Assembly (NCBI GenBank): GCA_964630775.1
Contig: CAZVYY010000006.1
Coordinates: 62,001-126,000 of the forward strand
Reading direction: 5' to 3'
Origin: Anaeroglomus sp964630775
GTDB lineage: Bacteria; Planctomycetota; Phycisphaerae; Sedimentisphaerales; Anaerohalosphaeraceae
Length of the DNA stretch: 64,000 nt
Every line of letters starts with the position of its first letter. The first letter of the stretch is position 1. Shown here piece after piece: positions 51,950-59,803 of the stretch. Below the pieces are notes generated by a model. That model was not told the origin of the DNA. It did no database searches and saw only the letters and a list, made by a program, of their open reading frames with translations. The position numbers were made by a program, and so were the translations under genes.

Positions 51950-52629
51950 CGCGGTTGTCCTTTCCCTTGTCTTGTCCGGCTCCAGATCGTCACGCCCGCC
52001 AGCACAATCACACCCAGCCCGCTCAGCATTATCCCTGAAATGCACAGGGTATCCCGCAGCGAATACAGCACCAGGTAAAACGCCGTCACCACACATCCGG
52101 CAAAGCTGGCCATCGTCGAAGTCGCCATCACCAGCCCCGCGTTAAATCCAGACTGACTGGCCTGCCGGGTCAGCCAGTGCATCACCGTCGGCGATACCGT
52201 TCCCAGCAGCACCGTCGGAACCCCAAACAGCACCAGCGACGCCAGCAGCGATCCACATTTCTCATCCAGCCCCAGGTCAAATATCGCATTGCACACCGGC
52301 TCTGTAAAAAACGGAATTCCGCACTGCCATACCCCAACCGCAATCATCACCGCCCCCAGCAAGGTCCACGCATTGATCTTGCCGCTAAGCCATCCGCCCA
52401 GCAGATAGCCGATCGACAAACTCAGCAGAAACACCCCGATCACGCTGCCGGTAATCACATACACCGCGCTGCCGAAATACGGCACCAGCACCCGTACACC
52501 CAGGATTTCCAGCTCCATCATAAACCACCCGCACGCGCATGCAATAAACACCATCGCCGCCGCTGCAAGCCGCCGCCGCGGACCTGCCGATTCCACCGGC
52601 GAATATGTTGTCGAATTACTTTTCGTCAC
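51946..52629 (-). CDS. Membrane half of a split spermidine-synthase-like pair
   Basis: 227-residue integral membrane protein with about six membrane segments. MVFIACACGWFMMELEILGV and YVITGSVIGVFLLSLSIGYL match the N-terminal membrane domain that in many bacteria is fused to a spermidine-synthase-like domain. The GTG at 52629 is preferred, with AAAGG 10-14 nt upstream; an in-frame TTG at 52656 would add nine residues. A TATAAT box on the minus strand (52696-52691) and a perfect 7-bp hairpin just after it (52670-52690) lie upstream. Confidence 0.78.
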   Translation of the reverse strand: MTKSNSTTYSPVESAGPRRRLAAAAMVFIACACGWFMMELEILGVRVLVPYFGSAVYVITGSVIGVFLLSLSIGYLLGGWLSGKINAWTLLGAVMIAVGVWQCGIPFFTEPVCNAIFDLGLDEKCGSLLASLVLFGVPTVLLGTVSPTVMHWLTRQASQSGFNAGLVMATSTMASFAGCVVTAFYLVLYSLRDTLCISGIMLSGLGVIVLAGVTIWSRTRQGKGQPR

Positions 52630-52669
52630 AGAACTGCACCTTTCGCAAGCAATCAAATCGTATTGCAGG

Positions 52670-52696
52670 ACCCGCTGTCCGATAGCGGGTATTATA
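52670..52696 (-). promoter_or_regulatory. TATAAT box and leader hairpin of the split synthase operon
   Basis: Minus-strand TATAAT (52696-52691) is followed at once by ACCCGCT-ATCGGAC-AGCGGGT, a perfect 7-bp stem. The -35 region is poor. The hairpin would sit at the very 5' end of the transcript and may stabilise it. Confidence 0.35.
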
Positions 52697-52832
52697 ACGG
52701 AATGAACGGAAAAATAAACGGAATTGTCTGCCCAGGGTGCGGCGATGTATCATTTCAATGTATTCTGTGGCCATCCTTGTGACAAAACGATATTAGTTAA
52801 GTCTGTTTCAGTCAATTCCATCCAAAATCATA

Positions 52833-52900
52833 GGGGCGACCCGCAGATCGCCCCCTTTTTGTTGTTCCCGTGAAATTGGGAATCCGTTGTTTCGGATTTC
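52833..52900 (+). repeat. GGGGCGACCCGCAG intergenic repeat, left of catalase
   Basis: GGGGCGA and TCGCCCC form a 7-bp hairpin (52833-52854) followed by CTTTTT, then GTTGTTCCCGTGAAATTGGG and AATCC. Related copies occur at 54742-54767 and 54867-54932 on the other side of the catalase gene. The hairpin looks like a plus-strand terminator, but no plus-strand gene ends here, so it is called a repeat. In the opposite sense it could weakly end the catalase transcript. Confidence 0.6.
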
Positions 52901-52918
52901 GTGCTTCGGATTTAGAAT

Positions 52919-54391
52919 TTATAGTTGCTGCTTTGGCACCTTGCTCAGCGGAATCCCCAGCGCCTTGGCTACGCCCTCACCATAGGCCGGATCCGCCTTC
53001 AGACAGTTGCCGATGTGACGAATCTTAATCATCTCCGGGGCATCGCCCATTGCCCGCGCCGTATTGCCGAACAATGCCTGCTGCTGCTGCGGACTCATAA
53101 TACGGAACAGCTTGCCCGGCTGCGTGAAGTAATCCGCATCGTCCTCGCGATAATTCCAGTGGTTCGCCGCGCCGTTGATTTTCAGCGGCGGCTCGGCAAA
53201 TTCCGGCTGCTGCTGCCAGTCGCCGTAGCTGTTGGGCTCATACCCCCGTGTGCTGCCGTAGTTGCCATCCACCCGCATCATCCCGTCCCGATGATAACTG
53301 TGGAATGGACATCGTGCCTTATTGACTGGAATCAGGTGATGATTGACCCCCAGCCGATACCGCTGCGCATCCCCATAGGAAAACAGCCGTCCCTGCAGCA
53401 TCTTGTCCGGCGAAAATCCGATACCCGGCACGATATTGGCCGGATTAAACGCCGCCTGTTCCACCTCGGCAAAATAATTCTCCGGATTGCGGTTCAGCTC
53501 CAGCACACCCACCTCAATCAACGGATAATCACTGTGATACCACACCTTGGTCAGGTCAAACGGATGGTAGGGCAGCTTCTCCGCATCCAGTTCCGGCATT
53601 ACCTGAATATACATTGTCCATCGCGGAAAATCTTTCTTTTCGATGCTCTCATACAAATCACGCTGATGGCTTTCGCGGCACTTGCCGATAATCTTCTCCG
53701 CCTCTTCATCCGTCAGATTCCTGATGCCCTGCTGGGTCTTCAGATGAAACTTGACCCAGAACCGCTCATTGTTGGCGTTAATCATGCTGAACGTATGACT
53801 GCCGAATCCGTGCATGTGCCGATACGTTGCCGGAATGCCCCGGTCGCTCATCACAATCGTGACCTGATGCAGCGCCTCCGGCAGCGACGTCCAGAAATCC
53901 CAGTTATTCAGCGCACTGCGAAGATTCGTCCGCGGATCGCGTTTGACCGCATGATTCAAATCCGGAAATTTCAACGGATCCCGCAAAAAGAACACCGGTG
54001 TATTATTCCCCACCAGATCCCAGTTGCCCTGCTCGGTATAGAACTTGATCGCAAAGCCCCGGATGTCCCGCTCCGCATCCGCGGCCCCGCGTTCTCCCGC
54101 CACGGTCGAAAACCGGACAAACAAATCCGTCTTCTTGCCGACAGCCGAGAAAATCCTGGCCTTGGTATAGCGTGTAATATCGTGTGTCACCGTGAAGTGA
54201 CCGTATGCCCTGGACCCCTTGGCATGCATCCGCCGTTCGGGAATCACTTCCCGATCAAAATGAGCCAGCTTTTCCAGAAACCAGACGTCCTGCAGCAACT
54301 GCGGCCCTCGCGGTCCCGCCGTCATCACATTTTGATTATCCGGCACCGGCGCCCCGGCATTGGTGGTCAGTTTTTTCTTGTCATCCTGCAT
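52919..54391 (-). CDS. katA: Monofunctional haem catalase
   Basis: Degrades hydrogen peroxide, 490 residues, the length of clade 3 small-subunit catalases. The catalytic His is in RRMHAKGSRAYGHF, the Asn in DLVGNNTPVFF, and the proximal haem Tyr in RLFSYGDAQRYRLG. No signal peptide, so cytosolic. AGGAG lies 7-11 nt upstream of the ATG. The promoter about 220 bp upstream overlaps a Fur/PerR-like palindrome. Together with the hydrogenase it suggests exposure to oxygen or peroxide. Confidence 0.97.
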   Translation of the reverse strand: MQDDKKKLTTNAGAPVPDNQNVMTAGPRGPQLLQDVWFLEKLAHFDREVIPERRMHAKGSRAYGHFTVTHDITRYTKARIFSAVGKKTDLFVRFSTVAGERGAADAERDIRGFAIKFYTEQGNWDLVGNNTPVFFLRDPLKFPDLNHAVKRDPRTNLRSALNNWDFWTSLPEALHQVTIVMSDRGIPATYRHMHGFGSHTFSMINANNERFWVKFHLKTQQGIRNLTDEEAEKIIGKCRESHQRDLYESIEKKDFPRWTMYIQVMPELDAEKLPYHPFDLTKVWYHSDYPLIEVGVLELNRNPENYFAEVEQAAFNPANIVPGIGFSPDKMLQGRLFSYGDAQRYRLGVNHHLIPVNKARCPFHSYHRDGMMRVDGNYGSTRGYEPNSYGDWQQQPEFAEPPLKINGAANHWNYREDDADYFTQPGKLFRIMSPQQQQALFGNTARAMGDAPEMIKIRHIGNCLKADPAYGEGVAKALGIPLSKVPKQQL

Positions 54392-54611
54392 AGTGTTTCT
54401 CCTTTGTCCTTAGGTTAGCTCTGATTCAACACAAAAACATGAATAATGGCTTGGAAACCTGAAAACGGTAATACTCCGGCCGAATCTGCCCTGAAATGAA
54501 GAGAAAATCGAAATGACGCCCCTTATCCCCTGTCGGACGGCTCCGCTCTGATGCAATTGCCCACGATTCAGCATAATTCACGACCCTTTAAAGGCATAAT
54601 TACTAACAATT

Positions 54612-54639
54612 ACAATATAAGAATTATTCTTAATGTCAA
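54612..54639 (-). promoter_or_regulatory. Catalase promoter with Fur/PerR-like operator in the spacer
   Basis: On the minus strand TTGACA (54639-54634), a 16-bp spacer and TATTGT (54617-54612). The spacer is filled by the perfect 7-1-7 palindrome TAAGAATTATTCTTA (54618-54632), which agrees with the PerR consensus TTATAATNATTATAA at 11 of 15 positions counting the free centre. A bound repressor would block the promoter. No fur or perR gene lies in the window. Confidence 0.6.
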
Positions 54640-54741
54640 GAAAAATACCTCGAAAGGGAAAATAATTTATCTAAATAAAGCACAAAAATATCTATAATAT
54701 GCATAATAGTATAGAACCTCACAATCCAAATCACCGCAGCA

Positions 54742-54767
54742 GGGGCGACCCGCAGTCACCCTTTTTC
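54742..54767 (+). repeat. GGGGCGACCCGCAG intergenic repeat, right of catalase
   Basis: GGGGCGACCCGCAGTCACCC followed by TTTTTC. The first 14 nt and the CCCTTTTT end are identical to the unit at 52833-52860; the right arm of the hairpin is decayed. Direct orientation relative to that copy. Confidence 0.6.
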
Positions 54768-54866
54768 AAATCTAAAATCTGAAATTTCAAATTTTAAATC
54801 TCAAATCCCTCTTTCCCCCTGTGCCCTGCATACCTGTTTACCTGTCTTCTTGTATTTCTGTTTAGC

Positions 54867-54932
54867 CTCCCCCTTTTTTTGTTATTCCCGTAAAGAGCTT
54901 GTCCCTGCGAAGGCGTGGGGTGGGAATCCATC
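54867..54932 (+). repeat. CCCCCTTTTT-GTTATTCCCG ... GGGAATCC intergenic repeat
   Basis: CCTCCCCCTTTTTTTGTTAT, then TCCCG, a 33-nt middle, and GGGTGGGAATCC. Its two ends match the second half of the unit at 52851-52884 (CCCCCTTTTTGTTGTTCCCG and GGGAATCC), with a longer middle. Confidence 0.45.
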
Positions 54933-55068
54933 GTATTTGATTTTTTAAATTTTCAGATTTCGATTTTGTTTAGAATATAGTTTTTCATATTTAGGATTTA
55001 TCCCTGTCATGCCCGTTGACAATCCCCACGGATTAGCCTATAAATACTCTTGTCCAAAGGAGTTATCC

Positions 55069-56268
55069 ATGGCTCAATCAAACAATCTTCGCCAATTATT
55101 GAATCGCAAACAATACCGCATCGCCGGCCTGATGTCGGGCACCAGTGCCGACGGCATCGATATCGCCATCGTGGATATTGCCGCCAGCAGCCGCCGCGTC
55201 GTGGCCTGGGATATGGTGCCTTATCCATCCGCAGTACGCACCCTTGTTTTAAACCTGTGCGACCCGCTGAAATCCCGCGTGGACGAAATATGCCACGCCA
55301 ATTTCCTCCTGGGCCGCCTGTTTGCCGAGGCACTGCTCAAAACCTGCCGAAAGCACAACATCCCGCTGCAATCGCTCGATTTGATCGGCTCTCACGGCCA
55401 GACTATTTTTCATATCCCCGCCGGTCGAAAGTATCGCGGCAAAACGATGCGTTCCACCCTGCAGATTGCAGAACCCTCCGTCATTGCCGAGCTGACCGGC
55501 ATCACTACTATAGCCGACTTCCGCCCTCGCGATATCGCCTGCGGAGGGCAGGGGGCGCCGCTGGTCCCCTTTGCCGACCATATTCTCTTCAGCCATAAGC
55601 GTTTCCACCGTGCCGTCCAGAATATCGGCGGCATCTCCAATGTGACATATCTTCCCCCGACCGGCCGGATTGACGACATACTCGCCTTCGACTGCGGCCC
55701 CGGCAACATGATTATTGACGCCGTGGTATCTATCCTCACCGACGGCCGCAAACAGTACGACCGCAACGGCACCATTGCCCGGCAGGGGCAAGTCTGCGAT
55801 GCACTGCTCAAAAAATGTCTCTGCCATCCCTTTTTCCGCCTCCGTCCCCCCAAGACCACCGGCCGGGAAGCTTTTGGCCTGGACTACAGCCGCCAGTTGT
55901 ATCAGTCAGGCATTGCACTCGGACTCAAGCCTGCCGATATTGTCGCCACCGCAACGGCCCTGACCGCCCAGACCATTGCCGATGCCTATCGGCGATTTCT
56001 CCCGGCTGTGCCCCGGGAAGTCATCCTTTGCGGCGGGGGAGCCAGCAATCCCACCCTGAAGACCATGCTGGCCCAACGACTCCCGCAAAGCAGACTCATG
56101 ACCACCGACGATTTCGGCATCAACTCCGATGCCAAGGAAGCCATCTCCTTTGCCATCCTGGCCTGGGCCGCCATTCAAGGCCTTGCCAATAATGTCCCCT
56201 CCGCCACCGGAGCCGCAAGACCCGCCGTCCTTGGGAAAATCATCCCCGGCCGATTTTCAAAAATGTGA
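55069..56268 (+). CDS. anmK: Anhydro-N-acetylmuramic acid kinase
   Basis: Opens the 1,6-anhydro ring of anhydroMurNAc and phosphorylates it to MurNAc-6-phosphate during cell-wall recycling. 399 residues from the ATG at 55069, which has AAAGGAG 7-13 nt upstream. Family motifs: GLMSGTSADGIDIAIVDI, SHGQTIFHIP, GGQGAPLVPFADHILF, NIGGISNVTYLP, FDCGPGNMIIDA and LCGGGASNPTLKTM. The product is the substrate of MurQ, encoded 2.6 kb downstream on the same strand. Confidence 0.96.
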   Translation: MAQSNNLRQLLNRKQYRIAGLMSGTSADGIDIAIVDIAASSRRVVAWDMVPYPSAVRTLVLNLCDPLKSRVDEICHANFLLGRLFAEALLKTCRKHNIPLQSLDLIGSHGQTIFHIPAGRKYRGKTMRSTLQIAEPSVIAELTGITTIADFRPRDIACGGQGAPLVPFADHILFSHKRFHRAVQNIGGISNVTYLPPTGRIDDILAFDCGPGNMIIDAVVSILTDGRKQYDRNGTIARQGQVCDALLKKCLCHPFFRLRPPKTTGREAFGLDYSRQLYQSGIALGLKPADIVATATALTAQTIADAYRRFLPAVPREVILCGGGASNPTLKTMLAQRLPQSRLMTTDDFGINSDAKEAISFAILAWAAIQGLANNVPSATGAARPAVLGKIIPGRFSKM

Positions 56269-56377
56269 AGAAAACTCTGATTCAGCTTCGGCGTCTTTTG
56301 TGTGGACTTTCAAGCCGGATGCGGTGTATCATATCAGTCTTGTTGAAATAAAGCTTGGCTGGTTGTAAGGACTTCCC

Positions 56378-57364
56378 TTGTACTTTCTTGGCATAGACGG
56401 CGGCGGCACCAAAACATCGGCAGTTCTGTTGAACACCGACACAGGACAAGCCCAATCCCTGTCTCTGCCCGGCGGCAACGTCTGCGTCCTGGGCCAATCC
56501 GGCTGCAAATCACTGCTGGCTCAAATCATCGCGAAACTGCTGCCCGGCATCCCGACCGCCGACATCGCCCACGCGACCTTCGCTTTTGCCGGCACAGGCC
56601 GACCCACCGAACGGGGCTGGGTGGAAACCGTTGCCGCCGAACTGGGCTTCCGACATCGCACCGTCATCACCGATGCCCAGCTTCTGCATTATTCCTTTTT
56701 CGCCGATACCCCCGGAATCCTTATCGCCGCCGGCACCGGCTCGGTCTGCCTGCTCACCACCACGGACGGCCAGTATCATCAGCTCGGCGGCTGGGGCTAT
56801 CTTCTTGGCGACACCGGCAGCGGCTTTCATATCGGCAAACTCGCAATCACTCATGTATTGGATCACATGGATCAAGGCCGGCAGCCCACACGCCTGACAG
56901 AGGCATTGCTGGAATTCTATCATGCCCAAGGCCCCCGTGAACTGATTACCCTGACCTATGCCGCCCCAGGTCCGCAGCGTTTTGTCGCTTCCTGTGCCCG
57001 GCAGGTCATTCAACTGGCTGCCGACAACGACCCCGATGCCCTCCGCATCGTCCAGTCCGCCGCCGAGGCCCTGGTCGAGCTGGCCCGGACAGCAATTCAT
57101 CACATGCAGACCTCCTCCGGCAAAATCCAAATTGCCCTCGCCGGCGGTATCCTGACTGCCGACTCAATCGTAAGTCGTATGTTCAAGCACAAGCTCAGCG
57201 AATCCAATAAGACAATTGAATATATGCCCCAGCGCTGCATCCCGGCCGCCGCCGCAGTCCTCCTCGCCGCCGCCCGACACGGTTGCACTCTCTCCGACAA
57301 AGACAGGCAAGCCTTGTCGAATCTTCGTTTAACCCAAATCGAATCCTCTGATAGTGAGCACTGA
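56378..57364 (+). CDS. BadF/BadG-type ATPase, probable amino-sugar kinase
   Basis: 328-residue actin-fold kinase of the BadF/BcrA family that includes N-acetylglucosamine kinases and MurK-type MurNAc/GlcNAc kinases. Phosphate loops are LGIDGGGTKTSAVLLN and ILIAAGTGSVCLL; the family block is GGWGYLLGDTGSGFHIGKLA, with IALAGGILTAD in the adenosine site. The start is a TTG with GGA 7-9 nt upstream. The neighbourhood (AnmK, MurQ, transporter) argues for GlcNAc or MurNAc as substrate. Confidence 0.88.
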   Translation: MYFLGIDGGGTKTSAVLLNTDTGQAQSLSLPGGNVCVLGQSGCKSLLAQIIAKLLPGIPTADIAHATFAFAGTGRPTERGWVETVAAELGFRHRTVITDAQLLHYSFFADTPGILIAAGTGSVCLLTTTDGQYHQLGGWGYLLGDTGSGFHIGKLAITHVLDHMDQGRQPTRLTEALLEFYHAQGPRELITLTYAAPGPQRFVASCARQVIQLAADNDPDALRIVQSAAEALVELARTAIHHMQTSSGKIQIALAGGILTADSIVSRMFKHKLSESNKTIEYMPQRCIPAAAAVLLAAARHGCTLSDKDRQALSNLRLTQIESSDSEH

Positions 57365-57365
57365 C

Positions 57366-58877
57366 ATGACCTTTTCCTGGATAGACATGCTCATCGTGGT
57401 GGTATATATGTTTATTACCGCCGCCATTGGCTGCTGGATTGGCCGCCGCCAGAAAACCACCACCGATTATTTCCTCGGCGGCAAACACATCCCCTGGCTG
57501 GCCGTCACCCTCAGCATCGTCGCCACCGAAACCAGCGTCCTGACCTTTATCAGTATCCCCGCCGTCGCCTATCAGGGCAACCTGACCTTCATCCAGATTG
57601 TACTGGGCTACATGATAGGGCGCATCATCGTGGCCTTCCTGATGATTCCCGCCTATTACCGCGGTTCCATCGAAACCGCCTACCAATTCCTCGGCAATCG
57701 GTTCGGTCAGAAAATGCGCAACCTCGCCAGTCTGACCTTCATGGCCACCCGCCTGCTGGCCGATGGCGTCAGGCTCTTTGCCACGGCGCTGCCCCTGGCC
57801 ATCATCATCCGCGGCAGCGGCTTTTTCGACGGCCTGACCGACCGCCAGTTTTATCTCGTGTCCATCCTTGTCATCGGTTTCATCACCCTGTGCTATACTT
57901 TCCTCGGCGGCATCAAGTCCGTCATCTGGACGGATATGATTCAGTGGACCATCTACATCGGCGGGGCGATCCTGGCCGGCCTGATGATGCTCAATCGCCT
58001 GCCCAACGGTATCAACGATGTGGTGGAACTGGTCGTCAAGACCGGCAAGACCCAGTGGTTTCGCACCGGCCTGGACCTGCCGTTTACCGAATGGATTCGC
58101 CAGCCCTACACCTTCTTCACCGCCGTCTTTGGCGGCGCTATTTTCAGCCTCGCCTCCCACGGCACCGACCAGCTTATCGTCCAGCGCGTCCTGACCTGCG
58201 GCAATGTTCGCTCCAGCCAGAAAGCCATCGCCTTCAGCGGCGTCATCGTCCTGTTCCAGTTCGTCCTGTTCCTGTGGATCGGATTGCTTCTGTTCACTTA
58301 CTACCGCGGCCAGACGTGCTCACAACTCAACGTCGGACGCCCGGATGACATCTTCCCCAAATTCATCGTCGAGGTCATGCCCACCGGCATCAGTGGCCTG
58401 GTCGTCGCGGCCCTGTTTGCCGCCGCCATGAGCACCCTCGCCGGCAGCCTGTCCAGCCTGGCCAGTTCCACCGTGCTGGATATCTATGTCCCGTTGTTCG
58501 GCAAAAACAAAACCCCATCCCAACTCCTGGGCATCTCCCGCATTACCACCGTGATATGGGCCATTCTCCTGACCGGCACCGCCATTGTCTTTATCGACCT
58601 CAAAGGCGCCGTCGTCGAAGCCGCCCTCAGCATCGCCTCCTATACCTACGGCGGCCTGCTTGGCACCTTCCTGCTGGGGCTGTTCTATAAAAACGCCCGC
58701 CAGAAAGACGCCATCGTCGGCTTCATTGTTGCCCTGGTTACCATGACCGTGCTCATCCAGACTGTCAAAATCGCCTGGCCGCTTTATACGCTGGCCGGCA
58801 GCCTGACCACCCTTGCCGTCGGCATTCTTTCCAGTATGATAGTCAAATCCAACGCCCCAAAAGAGGAATCCAGATAA
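57366..58877 (+). CDS. Sodium:solute symporter (SSS family), putative amino-sugar transporter
   Basis: 503-residue inner-membrane transporter with about 13 membrane segments. Family features are TTDYFLGGKHIPWLAVTLSI followed by VATETSVLTFISIPA, and FAAAMSTLAGSLSSLASST in the later sodium-site helix. ATG at 57366 is chosen, overlapping nothing; GTG at 57354 is an alternative inside the kinase gene. Context suggests import of MurNAc, GlcNAc or anhydro-sugars; substrate not determined by sequence. Confidence 0.9.
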   Translation: MTFSWIDMLIVVVYMFITAAIGCWIGRRQKTTTDYFLGGKHIPWLAVTLSIVATETSVLTFISIPAVAYQGNLTFIQIVLGYMIGRIIVAFLMIPAYYRGSIETAYQFLGNRFGQKMRNLASLTFMATRLLADGVRLFATALPLAIIIRGSGFFDGLTDRQFYLVSILVIGFITLCYTFLGGIKSVIWTDMIQWTIYIGGAILAGLMMLNRLPNGINDVVELVVKTGKTQWFRTGLDLPFTEWIRQPYTFFTAVFGGAIFSLASHGTDQLIVQRVLTCGNVRSSQKAIAFSGVIVLFQFVLFLWIGLLLFTYYRGQTCSQLNVGRPDDIFPKFIVEVMPTGISGLVVAALFAAAMSTLAGSLSSLASSTVLDIYVPLFGKNKTPSQLLGISRITTVIWAILLTGTAIVFIDLKGAVVEAALSIASYTYGGLLGTFLLGLFYKNARQKDAIVGFIVALVTMTVLIQTVKIAWPLYTLAGSLTTLAVGILSSMIVKSNAPKEESR

Positions 58878-59788
58878 TGAGCGATAAAGTCTATAATGAA
58901 ATAGTCAATCTTGTCACCGAAGCAAGAAATCCCGAATCCGAAAATATCGACGACAAGAGCACTGAGGAAATCCTTCGGATTATCAATCGCCAGGACCACC
59001 TCATCGCCGACGTGGTTCAAACCCAGATTCCCTATATCGCCCAGGCTGTAGAAATTATCGTCGCCGCTTTCAAAGCAGGGGGCCGGCTCTTTTATATCGG
59101 TGCCGGCACCAGCGGCCGTCTCGGCGTCCTCGATGCCTCCGAATGCCCCCCGACCTTCGGCACTGACCCCGCCATGGTTCAGGGCATCATCGCCGGCGGC
59201 GAAAAAGCCCTCACCCGTGCCCAGGAAGGCTCCGAGGACAAAACCGATGCCGGCGGCCAGGACCTCATCGACCGCGGCCTGACGAATAAAGACGTCGTCT
59301 GCGGAATCGCCGCCAGTTTCCGCACCCCCTATGTCCTCGGCGCCATCGCCAAAGCGAAGGAAATCGGCGCCAAAACTCTCTATGTTACCTGCAATCCCCG
59401 TGAGAATGTTAATATCGATGTGGACGTGGCTATCTGTGCCGTCGTCGGCCCTGAAGTGCTGATGGGCTCAACCCGTATGAAAGCCGGCACCGCCACCAAG
59501 TTGATTTTAAATATGCTCACCACCACCGCCATGACCCGCCTGGGCAAAGTCTATGGCAACATGATGGTCGATTTAATGATGACCTCGCGCAAACTCGAGG
59601 AACGCTCCAAACGCGTGCTCATGATGACCACCGGCGTCACGTACGACCGGGCTGTCGAATTGCTCAAAGCCGCCGGAGGCCACGTCAAAACCGCCATCGT
59701 CATGGAACTGGCCGGCGTGGACAAAACGCAGGCCCAAAAACGCCTCGAACAAAGCGACGGCTTTATCCGAAAGGCAATCCGTCCGTAA
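58877..59788 (+). CDS. murQ: N-acetylmuramic acid 6-phosphate etherase
   Basis: Splits MurNAc-6-phosphate into GlcNAc-6-phosphate and D-lactate. 303 residues, normal length. SIS-domain motifs: RLFYIGAGTSGRLGVLDASE, CPPTFGTDP with the catalytic Glu region (SECPPTFG), GIAASFRTPYVLGA, and GPEVLMGSTRMKAGTATKLI. Its ATG overlaps the stop of the symporter gene (TAATG). Completes the AnmK-MurQ route. Confidence 0.96.
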   Translation: MSDKVYNEIVNLVTEARNPESENIDDKSTEEILRIINRQDHLIADVVQTQIPYIAQAVEIIVAAFKAGGRLFYIGAGTSGRLGVLDASECPPTFGTDPAMVQGIIAGGEKALTRAQEGSEDKTDAGGQDLIDRGLTNKDVVCGIAASFRTPYVLGAIAKAKEIGAKTLYVTCNPRENVNIDVDVAICAVVGPEVLMGSTRMKAGTATKLILNMLTTTAMTRLGKVYGNMMVDLMMTSRKLEERSKRVLMMTTGVTYDRAVELLKAAGGHVKTAIVMELAGVDKTQAQKRLEQSDGFIRKAIRP

Positions 59789-59803
59789 ATCCCCGCCTCA
59801 GCC

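Larger units (their letters stand above)
54392..55068. other. Long intergenic region between catalase and anmK
   Basis: 677 bp with no credible gene. From left to right: the catalase leader (about 54392-54605), the catalase promoter with its palindrome, two units of the GGGGCGACCC-type repeat (54742-54767, 54867-54932), and AT-rich filler of the AAATCTAAAATCTGAAATTT kind (54766-54810 and 54938-55005) that also appears near 6310 and 52895. The filler looks like intergenic low-complexity repeat DNA. Confidence 0.6.

Noticed and set aside
52833..52860. Strong plus-strand intrinsic terminator (hairpin plus CTTTTT)
   Set aside because: No plus-strand gene ends upstream, and near-identical sequence recurs on the other side of catalase, so it was classed as a repeat.
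52925..54418. 497-codon open frame on the plus strand
   Set aside because: Antisense shadow of the catalase gene, with no domain and no ribosome site.
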